This document shows positions 11,699 to 20,739 of a stretch of 64,000 nucleotides of DNA, in pieces. A program made the position numbers and the translations under genes. The stretch is taken from NCBI RefSeq assembly GCF_958298935.1, contig NC_084923.1:23846501-23910500 (forward strand), given 5' to 3'. The notes beneath the pieces were generated by a model, which saw only the letters and a list, made by a program, of their open reading frames with translations, did not search any database and was not told the DNA's origin. The stretch's first letter is position 1. The number at the start of each line of letters is the position of its first letter. The stretch comes from Phragmites australis (Eukaryota; Streptophyta; Magnoliopsida; Poales; Poaceae).

Positions 11699-13016
11699 TG
11701 CATCATCTGCATGATTGGCACACCCTTGTTTAAACTAAATTTTGTAATCCAAATCCATCAATTTCAGCATTGCTTTCTGTTGTAAACGAGTAGTAGCCTG
11801 TTGTTCAATTAAGAATAGAAGGCTACGATGATCCGTTCTGATGAGGAACTGCTTGGCCTGCAAATAAGGGTGCCACTTATCAATTGCCAACGAAATAGCC
11901 ATGCATTCCTTTTCATATGTAGATACAGCACGATTCCTCTCACACAAGGATTAGCTGAGGTATGAGATGGGATGCCCATCCTGCATGAGGACAACACCAA
12001 TGCCCAAGTCACTAGCATCAGTCTCAATCACAAAGGATTTGGTAAAATCTGGGACTGCCAACACAGGTGCATTGACAAGGGAATTCTTCAGGAACTGAAA
12101 GGCCTATTCAGTAAGAGGAGTCTATTGGAAAGGAGTACCCTTCTTGAGAAAATTGGTCAATGGGCGACTGATGAGGCCATAATGTTTAATGAAACGCCGA
12201 TAATAACCGGTGAGACCAAGAAAACCCCTTAATTGCTTTACTGAAGAAGGAACATGCCAAGCTTCTACTACAACGATTTTTGAGGGGTCAGTAGCAACAC
12301 CAAATTCATATATATGATGGCTCAAGTACTCAATTGTAGATCGAGCAAAGACACACTTAGATGATTTGACTAAGAAGTGATGGTCTTGTAAAATTACAAA
12401 AACCTGTCTGAGATGGACCACATGCTCATCCAAAGACTTGCTATACACAAGGATATCATCCATGAACACCAAAACACATTGTCGCAAGAGAGGAGCAAAG
12501 ATATGATGCGTAATACCTTGAAAGATGGAAGGTGTGTTTGTCAATCCAAAGGGCATAACCAAGAATTCATAAATACCATTATGTGTACGAAAAGCAGCTT
12601 TGAATTCATCTTTTACTGCAATCCTGATCTGATGAAAACCAGCCCTAAAGTCCAACTTGGAAAAAATAGTAGCCCCAACCAATTCATCAATTAATTCATC
12701 AACAACAGGCATATGGTGTTTTTTTTTACCATGATTGCATTGAGGTGATGGTAATCCACACAAAAGCGCCAGGCTCTGTCTTTTTGACCAACATGACTAA
12801 AGAAGCAAAGAGGCTTGAACTGGGCCGGATAACTCCCTGATCCAGCATTGCTTGCAGCTGAGCTTTAGTCTTGTATTTCAAATGTGTAGCATAACGATAT
12901 GGACGCATATTGACTGGTTGGGCGCTAAGAATCAATGGAATGTGATGATTAAACTGACGCTGAGGAGGCAGCACCGTGGGCTCTGTGAATAAGGCCACAA
13001 ACTCCCGGAGTAAACA
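11699..13016 (-). pseudogene. Gypsy-1 reverse transcriptase and RNase H (broken)
   Basis: Read on the minus strand. The RT opens with VNMRPYRYATHLKYKTK and GVIRPSSSLFASLVMLVKK, shifts frame near 12770, and continues with MPVVDELIDELVGATIFSKL, DFRAGFHQIRI, FLVMPFGLTNTPSIFQ and the FMDD active site. RNase H follows from about 12120 (IETDASDLGIGVVLMQ, STYEKECMAI, LIRTDHRSLLFL). TAG/TAA stops interrupt it at about 12121, 11955 and 11737. Confidence 0.8.
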
Positions 13017-13727
13017 CTATATAGTATCCGGCAAGGATGCAAAATTCTGACGGATGTCCGTAGGTGCTGATTGAACTAAAAAGACCTCAACACCAATGGA
13101 TAGAGCTCCTTGCCTGAGTAACCCGTGTAGCTTTCTTGCACCAACCATAGCACAGCTAGATGTATGATCAGGCAACCCATGAAGCAGGATGCGGCGCCCA
13201 CCATGAGTGAAACATGTCTGTTTGAGCTTCCAATGAACCCACATGGGGCTATGCTCCTCCAACCAATCTGCGCTAAGAATAAGATCAAAACAATTGAGAG
13301 GTAACACTTTGACATCCCAACAGAAATTATGGCCTTGAATAAACCACTGCAATTGGGGTATGATGTGTGAACAAAGTGTCACACCACCATTAGCGGCTGA
13401 AAACTTTTTAGCAGGCACAGGCTGGCACTGAATCTGCAATCGGGTAACCAAGTGTTCAGTAATAAAAGTACCAACACTTCCTGAGTCCACCAAAATCATC
13501 ACTTCTTGCTTCCCAATGAAACCATGGAATCTCATCATCTTACGAGGCATCTTATGTTGCATTGGCTGCTCCCCAACAAAAAAAAAAACTCTCAGCAGGG
13601 GTTTCATCCAAGAGGTCCACATCCTCATCAGCATCTGTGCTGATATGAAAAACCTCCAAGAGCTCCTTAATAACGTGTAGAGGTACTTGATCAGGGCACT
13701 TGTGAGTTTTACTCCACTTGATTCCAT
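13017..13727 (-). pseudogene. Gypsy-1 aspartic protease region
   Basis: The frame includes the retroviral-type protease site ILVDSGSVGTFI, followed by FDLILSADWLEEHSP, both standard in Ty3/gypsy polyproteins. It is out of frame with the gag reading at an 11-base homopolymer (minus-strand T run, about 13578-13588), where a single-base change would restore one continuous reading. It ends at a stop at 13017. Confidence 0.75.
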
Positions 13728-14820
13728 AAGTAAAACACAATCCTTTGGATCGGCGAAAGGCTTTCAGGGACTCTAGTTTCTCATCCACAGATTTATTAGC
13801 CCGTTGCACCACATCCTTGGGAAGGGGTGGTTTGCTCTTATCATTAGTGAAGAAAACCCAGCTACTAGACTTAGAGAAATCTCTGCTCAACTGCTTCTTC
13901 TTCTGTGACTCCATTTCCTCCTGTAACAAAGCGAAAGCAGAAGTATTGTCCATATCTTTGGGATGGTGCAAAGCAATAGCAGAGCATAATTCTTCCCTTA
14001 AACCCCTTAGAAATCTAGTGACGAAATAGACATCATCATATGAACTATTATAAGGCAGCACATGGTGAGCTAATTGTTCAAATGTCTCATAATATTCAGA
14101 CACAGTACATGTCTGCTTGAGAGTGTCCAATTGGCGCAGGTAAGTCTGATACTGATCCTTATCAAACTGATCAAACACCCGTGAGCAAAATTCATCCCAA
14201 TTGGTCACCCTCCCACACAATTCCAGAGTCTGCAACCACGATGTTGCGAGCCTGATGAAATTCAAAGCCGCGAATCGCGTCTTCAGACTGTCATTGACAG
14301 AGAAAACCTCGAAACACATTTCACACCTATCTCTCCATAACCGAGGATTTTCACCATCAAAATTCGGAAATTCCAACTTAGGCATAGGACCATTGCGCGA
14401 ACTAACACCCCTCCGATCCTCAGGCAACCCAACCATACGGAGATTCGCGGAGTTCAACCCACCTGTGATCGGGAGTGGCTGAGGAACTGCGAGGGTTCTA
14501 CAGCCATCATCCTGGTGTCTCGATTCGACGCAGTGCCCATTGGGCCGCTCCGAAGTCGATGCAGATGGGTGCACCGCCTTCAACAGAGCCACATCAGCGG
14601 GAGTCGCAGTCGTCGATGGAGGCAGTGGCCGCGACTCTATCGTCTGGAGGCGTGCAGACGATTTCACCATTGTCTGCAGTAGCCTTGCCAGCTGCTTCTT
14701 CATATCGGCCTTCGACTGCTCTTGACTCGCTCGCAAGCCGCGAAACTCATCCATCATCTACCGAAACATCACTTCGAGAGCGTCGAGTGGCATATCCACA
14801 TTCCCCATGGAGGTCGTCAT
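13552..14820 (-). pseudogene. Gypsy-1 gag
   Basis: The likely gag start is ATG 14820 (MTTSMGNVDMPLDALEVMFR), followed by a TAG at 14760-14758 and then a long frame. It contains the retrotransposon capsid block (KLEFPNFDGENPRLWRDRCE, NWDEFCSRVFDQF, VSEYYETFEQLAHH) and a zinc-knuckle remnant. That remnant reads LCFTYGIKWSKTHKC, with Tyr where the second Cys is expected. It runs into the protease across a homopolymer frameshift. Confidence 0.75.
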
Positions 14821-14886
14821 CGTCTCCTCGAACTTCGACGGCCTCTTCTTCGGTGCTAGGATGAAGATGGCAACGGAGAGGCAGAG

Positions 14887-14902
14887 GGTGGCTTTGATAC
14901 CA
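14887..14902 (-). other. Gypsy-1 primer binding site (initiator Met tRNA type)
   Basis: The minus strand reads TGGTATCAAAGCCACC, one mismatch from the usual TGGTATCAGAGCC complement of the 3' end of initiator tRNA-Met. It lies at the LTR/internal junction expected for minus-strand priming. Confidence 0.8.
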
Positions 14903-14903
14903 A

Positions 14904-15233
14904 TATCACGATCCTAGTGGTGATTCCAAAGCACGAGGGCGTCCAGCATGGATGGATGGAGTGGAGAGGTAGAGATAGAACATGGCAAAGCCATGGAGAA
15001 GAAAAGGAGGATTCAAAATCTCTATTCTATTATGTTTCATCTCCAATACAAAGCTAAATTTATATTTCATCACGACCCAATAAACCCACAGACCAACTCA
15101 ACACCAGCTCACCACACCACCAATTTAGCCCAGCTACCAACCGCAACACGAGCCAAGTCCATCTGTGTGCGCCCGTTCTCCACCAGCTCGTGTTCGATGC
15201 TTGCATTCCACGCCTCCACCTGAGTCCTTGACA
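14904..15233 (-). repeat. Gypsy-1 5' LTR
   Basis: About 330 bp. On the minus strand it begins TGTCAAGGACTC at 15233, carries TATAAA near 15065-15060 and ends just before the primer binding site. Its copy is split between 10109-10259 and 5800-5850. Bases 15234-15238 (gctcg) would be the target duplication, but the matching copy was not found. Confidence 0.7.
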
Positions 15234-16145
15234 GCTCGTCGAAGCAACGACGAGAGAGGAGGAAGCGGAGCGGAGCGGAGCGCGATGTGCTTCTGCTCAC
15301 ACTGTGTGTATAGTCGGAGACACGCGGCCGGTCCATGGGCCCAGTTACGCTTCGTACTTTCTTGTGCTCCATCGGCCGGCACAGTGGCCCACGTAGGGGT
15401 TCTCTTGTTACTTGTGTTTCTTGGCCCGGCTACGTGTTTTCTTTCCTTTTACGTACTTCTTTTCTTTATCTAAAAGCAAATGAATTACTTTACGCTATCG
15501 TCTCTCAGAAAGCAGCAAAAGGGGGAAAAGAATACAGGGAGATACGACTTTGTGAAGAGGGTAGGGCACCGTTTAAACTAACGTCACAAATTGAGTTTTC
15601 CTTTGCAAAAAACGGCTTTCAAATTATGCAAATAGCTCACAGATCACACAAAAAGGAAATATCAAATTGCTGAAAAAGAAAACCCCTACATGTTTCGACG
15701 ATTCAATAAGATCTGCAGCAATAGGGTGGGTGTTGCATTAGCAGTACCAAACTCAATCGGTGGCCAAAGCCTGTCCACCTCTAGAAGCGTCGCGTCCAAC
15801 CAAATTGTCGGCAATGTCATTTGCTCGGACAAAACTAGTATCCTTTTTTCGAAGACAACTGACTCTACACTTTGCCATGTAAATCCATCTTGCTGAGAGC
15901 TACCACTGGAAAATTAACTGAAGAAAAGGCGATGAACAAGTTAATTGTTTCAAAACGATTAGCATACTACAGTAGACTGGAAAGCCATTTTATTCCGTTC
16001 ACAACTCACAAGTACTTTCTCAGCACGAACGCCACCCCTGCGACACGTGGGGCAGTACGCTCACTGGCACGTGCACCGCAACAACTACTAGAAACAGGAC
16101 AGCGAAGAGCCAACACTGGACACGAGCCCGCCGACCGACGTCAGT
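15234..16145. other. Intergenic; includes the 3' flank of the EF-hand gene
   Basis: No gene, repeat or element recognised. The last several hundred bases are probably the 3' untranslated region of the EF-hand gene on the minus strand. Frames in the GC-rich part near 15150-15470 show no family pattern. Confidence 0.5.
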
Positions 16146-16613
16146 TCATCCCTTGGCGCCGGCCGCCTCCTTGCGCTCGCCCTCGACCTTTGCGGCGATC
16201 ATGGCGGCCTCGTGCTCGGCGGCCTCGAGCAGGAAGCTCCCGCCCTCATCGTCGACGGCGACCTGGAGCGGCTGCGAGCCCAGCCCGTCGGCGACGGCGA
16301 GCATGATGCGGCGCATCTCGTCGCGGAACTCGGCGCGGTCGACGGCGCCGCTGTGGTCGGCGTCGAACTGCTCGAAGACGGCGTCGTAGAGCGCGGAGAC
16401 CTCGGCGGGGAGCGGGAGGGGCTCGGCGGACCCGAACCCGGCGCCGTCGAGGAGGCGGAAGGACTCGAGCGCGCGGCGGAGCTCGGCGCGGGACAGCACG
16501 CCGTCGCCGTTGGCGTCCAGCGCCGCGAAGCGCGCGTCCACGCTGCGCGCGAAGGCGGCCTCGTCCGCCACGAAGGAGCGCACCGTCGAGCCATCAAGGA
16601 CCACCACGCTCAT
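16146..16613 (-). CDS. Small EF-hand calcium-binding protein, 155 aa, single exon
   Basis: The first ATG is at 16613 (MSVVVLDGSTVRSFV); the ten codons upstream have no ATG. Two canonical EF-hand loops are visible: residues 33-44 (D-A-N-G-D-G-V-L-S-R-A-E) and 84-95 (D-A-D-H-S-G-A-V-D-R-A-E), each with acidic residues at positions 1, 3 or 5, 9 and 12. The tail is Ala/Glu-rich, with no signal peptide or membrane segment. Plants have a family of such short two-EF-hand proteins starting near 'VLDG.TV..FV', thought to be calcium sensors. The target is unknown. Coding sequence is very GC-rich at third positions, typical of grass single-exon genes, and the frame is intact. Confidence 0.85.
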   Translation of the reverse strand: MSVVVLDGSTVRSFVADEAAFARSVDARFAALDANGDGVLSRAELRRALESFRLLDGAGFGSAEPLPLPAEVSALYDAVFEQFDADHSGAVDRAEFRDEMRRIMLAVADGLGSQPLQVAVDDEGGSFLLEAAEHEAAMIAAKVEGERKEAAGAKG

Positions 16614-17533
16614 GGCGGCGGCGTCGTCGGTCGGGCTGAGCACCTCTCTTCCCTGTGCGCTCTTGAGCTGCCTACCAGCTGAGGAGCGGAGAGAGCGGTT
16701 TGCTTTCGCTGTGGTTTTCTATTCCTTGGTCGTCTGACTTGGGGAACGGACAGCCTTATCTACACGCGTCTCCTGTCCTTGTGAGTTAGGATATTTGTGT
16801 GATTGTGTCTATCGGTGTGGCCAGTGGTCACTGGTGAGATCATTACACGTGCACCCTTCGTTGTTTTCGGAATTATTTCTCCAAAGTGCATTTACCTGCT
16901 AACTGGTCGTTGCACTTGGTACCAATATATGTTTGGCTAGCACGGTTAAACGAACAATCTGAAGGTTTTGGTGTGCAATAAACAGGTTTTCTTTGGACAT
17001 TTTTGTTAAGTTACAGGCTTGGGTGTACTGATTTGTATCGAACTGTACACGGGAGCGCGGACGCCGGACGTCAGCCCACGCGGGCGAGTGAAGTGGAACG
17101 CAGATATAAAAATATCAAAGATAGAACATATACGAACGGAATAGAAATTACTACGTATTTTTTATAGTAAAGATAGTATTGGTTAAATTGCTTTGTATCA
17201 ACGCAAACGGCACACTTATCGTTTCTTTTTTATAGTAATGATAGTACCTGATCAGATTGCTTCGTATCAACGCAAACGGCACGCTTATCGCTTGTCCGGC
17301 CCCTTGGAAGATTATGTACGAGCACACGGTTTTTTGGAGCTGGACATTGACAGATGAGTCGAGTGAACACTGAACAATACGGTGGAGGCGACATTCTTGT
17401 CTCTCTCTTGACCGGAACAGCAGGGAGTCCACTACAAGATTTTCCTTGGCTTTTCTAGACAAGCATCGGCAAACAACCCACGGTTTAACATGAGAATATA
17501 TCTTAACCAACTATACAAGAGATGTGATTCTTA
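16614..17533. other. Upstream region of the EF-hand gene; intergenic with a short tandem duplication
   Basis: Contains the probable promoter of the EF-hand gene at its left end. No coding region seen. The only structure is the tandem repeat at 17158-17290. Confidence 0.5.
17158..17290. repeat. Two-copy tandem repeat, 68-bp period
   Basis: The copies run about 17158-17221 and 17226-17290. Both read 'ttttatagta..gatagta', then 'gtatcaacgcaaacggcac.cttatcg', with a handful of differences. Confidence 0.85.
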
Positions 17534-18950
17534 GACATCTTCAACATATTCCTAAAGAGACACTTCTAAAAATCTTATATAGGAGCATTCTTAATAAGAT
17601 TATCTTCTAATATCGTTGTATTCTTTAATAGTCTCTCAATATCTAACTTTCTATATTCCAACGGTAACTGACCTGCATCAATCACACCATATCGACAATT
17701 AGTCACATGCTTCTCAAAAACAAACTGTGGGTTAGTTGTGTGGGGTAGATCCGTGTCTAACAGACTTAGAGAGCACTGATTGTTACCGAGAAAATAACAT
17801 ATTAGGGGCAGATTGTTTCATAGATCTTGAGCACCAGAAATGAGATAATTAAAGGTCATATCTTTGTGTAGGAGTGTAGGCAGGTTGCTGAAGTTAAGTT
17901 GCGAATCCACAGTCGTAGGCTTTATGGACAAGAACTGAAAGTGTAATAAGCAGAAAAAAGGATCAGAATTTCGAGCTACTATCGTGTGATGCAACCAAAT
18001 TTAAGTGGCATCCTCACCTCAACTTGCTGCTACAATGATAGAACGCACGAAACAAGCCGTCGCTCGCCGTCGCCTCCTCCACCTCCGCCTTCACCAGGCT
18101 CTCACCGCCACCCACTTTGCACCTCTTCCCATCTAGCCCCTTTACCTCCCCGACCTGCCAAACCAAAATTCAGAATGAGACCAACAAATTATGAACTACA
18201 AAGCTAGACCATGGCGGAACCCTCTCTGTATTGCTTGTCCCCCCCCCCCACCTTGTCCAAGCAGGCCTCATCGCCCTTCCTGCCGCTGGCTCCCCTGAGT
18301 GCCTTCCTCTTCCTAGCATTGTTGTCGTCCCTTGCGTGTGCCCACGTCAGGTTGGACACCGACGAACCCTCGGAGGACCCACACACCCCAAACAGGTCAG
18401 CACCACCGCCATTGTAGAGTGTCTCCAAGAATCTGCCATCTAGCGTGCCAAAGTCAAGCTCCAGAGTAGAGGTGGTGGCACCCATCAGTAGGCTAGTGAC
18501 GTAGTCACTATCCATGGACTCCAAGGAACAGTAAGAATTGCATAGGAAGCAAATGTAAGTCATCGCCTCCTCCGAAGCTGATCTTTCTGCTACCCTTGCC
18601 CGACAAGTGCCGCAGCCGCCGGTAGCCAAACGACGCCCTCGCTGGGCTACTGGGGTCACGTGAAGCAGCCGTCCCACCGGCGAGCGCTCCACTGCAGGCA
18701 GCGCGGGAACCAGCGGTGGCGCGCGAAGGATGCGTGCAAAGCGTGGGACGAGCGCGGGATCGGATTTCACCGACTAGGAGTCCGGTTGGGGTTCGCTACA
18801 TCTTGCGAGCTTGGAGGCATTTTTTGGGCGCAGCTACTTATTGAGAACGTTTTTGGGCTTCTGTTTGAGGAATTTTTTTTTTTTTTTTTTTGCTAATGTA
18901 CCCAAAATTTAGCTATTGAGACTGGTTTTTGGTATCTGTTGGAGTTACCC
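17534..18950. mobile_element. Harbinger-type (TTA target) element carrying host-like sequence
   Basis: Left end GACATCTTCAACATATTCC (17534) and right end, read inward on the minus strand, GGGTAACTCCAACAGATACC (18950) form imperfect inverted termini like those of grass PIF/Harbinger elements. Each is flanked by TTA (17531-17533 and 18951-18953), the usual 3-bp target. The 1417-bp interior has no transposase. It contains a GC-rich minus-strand coding-like segment, so it resembles a Pack-type element that captured gene sequence. Confidence 0.65.
18204..18770 (-). pseudogene. Captured coding-like fragment, possibly from a bHLH transcription factor
   Basis: An open minus-strand frame of 188 codons runs to a stop at 18204. 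It has no ATG at its 5' end; the first Met that looks like a start is at 18515 (MDSDYVTSLLMGATTSTLEL). The later part, GSSEGSSVSNLTWAH then DDNNARKRKALRG, resembles the region before the basic helix in some plant bHLH proteins. The helix-loop-helix itself is absent. It sits wholly inside a TTA-flanked element. The family call is a guess from short motifs. Confidence 0.35.
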
Positions 18951-18953
18951 TTA

Positions 18954-19309
18954 TGTCCAACACCGATGATTGGAACTGAAACGTGTGGTTAGTTCAGCTC
19001 AACTCAACACGCGATGATAATAGCCCAATCTCAGCACCAATCAAAAAAAATTATATAAAAGAAAATAAAAGAATGGAATAGATAAAATCTAAACAAAGTA
19101 TATACATATAAATGTATATACATAAGGTTTAATCTTTGTTTGTAATTGTTTGATTTGCTTATACACACACACCTAGGCTCACTATAGTTCACTACTAAGC
19201 ACACCCCAGTTATAACTAAAAGACTGTCAGTTACAATCCGCTAGGTAGATTAGTTACAATAGCGCGTCCAGTAGTACATAATTGCAATATGAGAAGATAA
19301 CGAGTTATA

Positions 19310-19358
<49 letters not shown>

Positions 19359-19790
19359 GACTGGAGTTACGTTTTAGATTATACTATGAATTCATTAGAA
19401 GTTACGTTCATCCATAATGCAATTGTAACTCAATTTTTTTTATTTACATCTGGTTATAACTCACTATCTCACGAGTAACTCTACTATTTTTTTAGATTGT
19501 AACTGGGGGTGGCACAACAGTAACTAGAGTGAGTCTAGACACATTATATATACACACATATACATATATATAGAGATACACACGTGTGTTATTTTACACC
19601 CGACACCCTGGCCCAACACGCGTGCTGCAGCTGGCCCAACCCAGCCGCACGCCCACCCCGATGCGCCACGTGTCCCCGTGCTGCTTGCCTCGCGTGCCCG
19701 AGTCCCGCCACACCCCACGCACCACGTGTCCCGCCACAGGCCGCTCGTCCTGTGCCATCCACATAGTAGTTGTCTAGTATCTGTTATCCA
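18954..19790. other. AT-rich intergenic region with a GC-rich patch
   Basis: Contains an AT dinucleotide run (19313-19356) and, at about 19590-19760, a GC-rich patch with CACGTG-like words. No gene seen. Confidence 0.4.
19313..19356. repeat. (AT)n microsatellite
   Basis: About 22 uninterrupted TA/AT units. Similar runs occur at 20364-20412 and 20539-20584. Confidence 0.95.
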
Positions 19791-20240
19791 ATAATTTTTT
19801 TAGTAGTGTCCAGTAGTTATCATCCGGTAATTCTCTAGTAATTCTTCAGTAGTTGTTACTAGTTTTGTTATTCAGTACTTATATCAGTAGTTGGACAACT
19901 ACTGAAAAATTCTTCAGTAGTGTCAGTAGTCATCAATAGTTTAGTATTCAGTGGTTCCAATTCACAGTAAAATTATTCAGTAGTGTGTTATTAGTTATCA
20001 GTGGTTACCAGTAGTATCGGTAGTTTATTCAGTAGTTTTTAGTCAGTAGTATCAGTAGTTTTTTCAGTAGTGGCAACTACTGATACTACTGAATAATAAT
20101 TACTGACAAAAATTCTGATACTACTGAACAATAATTACTAACAAAATACTAACACTACTGAACAACTAGAACTATTGAACTATTGAATACAAATACTACT
20201 GGATAATTATTGAACAACCACTGAGCGACACCTACTAGAT
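19790..20240. repeat. Fold-back repeat of degenerate 'cagtagt' units
   Basis: The left arm (to about 20065) is packed with CAGTAGT/TCAGTAG words on the plus strand. The right arm (from about 20070) holds the complement, CTACTG/ACTACTGA. The centre is nearly perfect: CAGTAGTATCAGTAGTT is followed about 13 bp later by AACTACTGATACTACTG. The region could fold into a long hairpin. No coding sequence. Confidence 0.8.
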
Positions 20241-20410
20241 GACTACCGACACATATTGGGAACATATTGGGAACGTCGCGCATGGGCGTGGCCCACGCGA
20301 GTTGGTTTTAGGCTGTTGGGCTCGTTCAGGCACGGGTGACTAGGTTTTAGAATAGCACTGCATATATATATATATACATATATATATATACATATATATA
20401 TATACATATA

Positions 20411-20535
20411 TATATTAAAAAGTAATACATACTTCAGTTATACAACACCGCATCTGCCCGGCATTGCGAGGCCTGCCCGGGATGGAGAGCCTGGCGAATT
20501 GGTGCCCCGAAGGAGGCAATCGGCAAAAGTGGTTC

Positions 20536-20538
<3 letters not shown>
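20411..20538. repeat. 128-bp duplication, copy 1
   Basis: Identical, as far as I can read, to 20581-20708 (offset 170 bp). The copies are separated by an AT dinucleotide run and preceded by another. The second copy continues into sequence that the first lacks after 'ggttcagg'. Confidence 0.9.
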
Positions 20539-20580
<42 letters not shown>

Positions 20581-20591
<11 letters not shown>

Positions 20592-20708
20592 GTAATACAT
20601 ACTTCAGTTATACAACACCGCATCTGCCCGGCATTGCGAGGCCTGCCCGGGATGGAGAGCCTGGCGAATTGGTGCCCCGAAGGAGGCAATCGGCAAAAGT
20701 GGTTCAGG
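20581..20708. repeat. 128-bp duplication, copy 2
   Basis: Second copy of 20411-20538. It is continuous with the sequence leading into the LINE, so this is probably the original and copy 1 the derived one. Confidence 0.9.
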
Positions 20709-20739
20709 CTGGAGAGCCATCCAGCCCGGCATTCCAAGG

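Larger units (their letters stand above)
5800..15233 (-). mobile_element. Degenerate Ty3/gypsy retrotransposon (gypsy-1), its 3' LTR split by a Harbinger element
   Basis: In minus-strand order the element reads: 5' LTR (15233 to about 14904), primer binding site, gag, protease, RT, RNase H, integrase, polypurine tract, 3' LTR (10259 to about 10109, continued at 5850-5800). The two LTRs share recognisable sequence, including their starts TGTCAAGGACTC (15233) and TGTCAGGGACTC (10259). Every open reading frame is broken by stops or frameshifts, so the element is dead. The distal end of the left LTR (the equivalent of 14904-15020) is missing or unrecognisable next to the BRE1-like gene, and no 5-bp target duplication could be confirmed. 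Confidence 0.8.

Noticed and set aside
16614..16643. Ten extra N-terminal codons for the EF-hand protein
   Set aside because: The extended reading would begin at GTG; the first ATG is at 16613 and fits the family start.
16153..16737. Plus-strand frames opposite the EF-hand gene
   Set aside because: GC-rich shadow of an intact gene; no motif on that strand.
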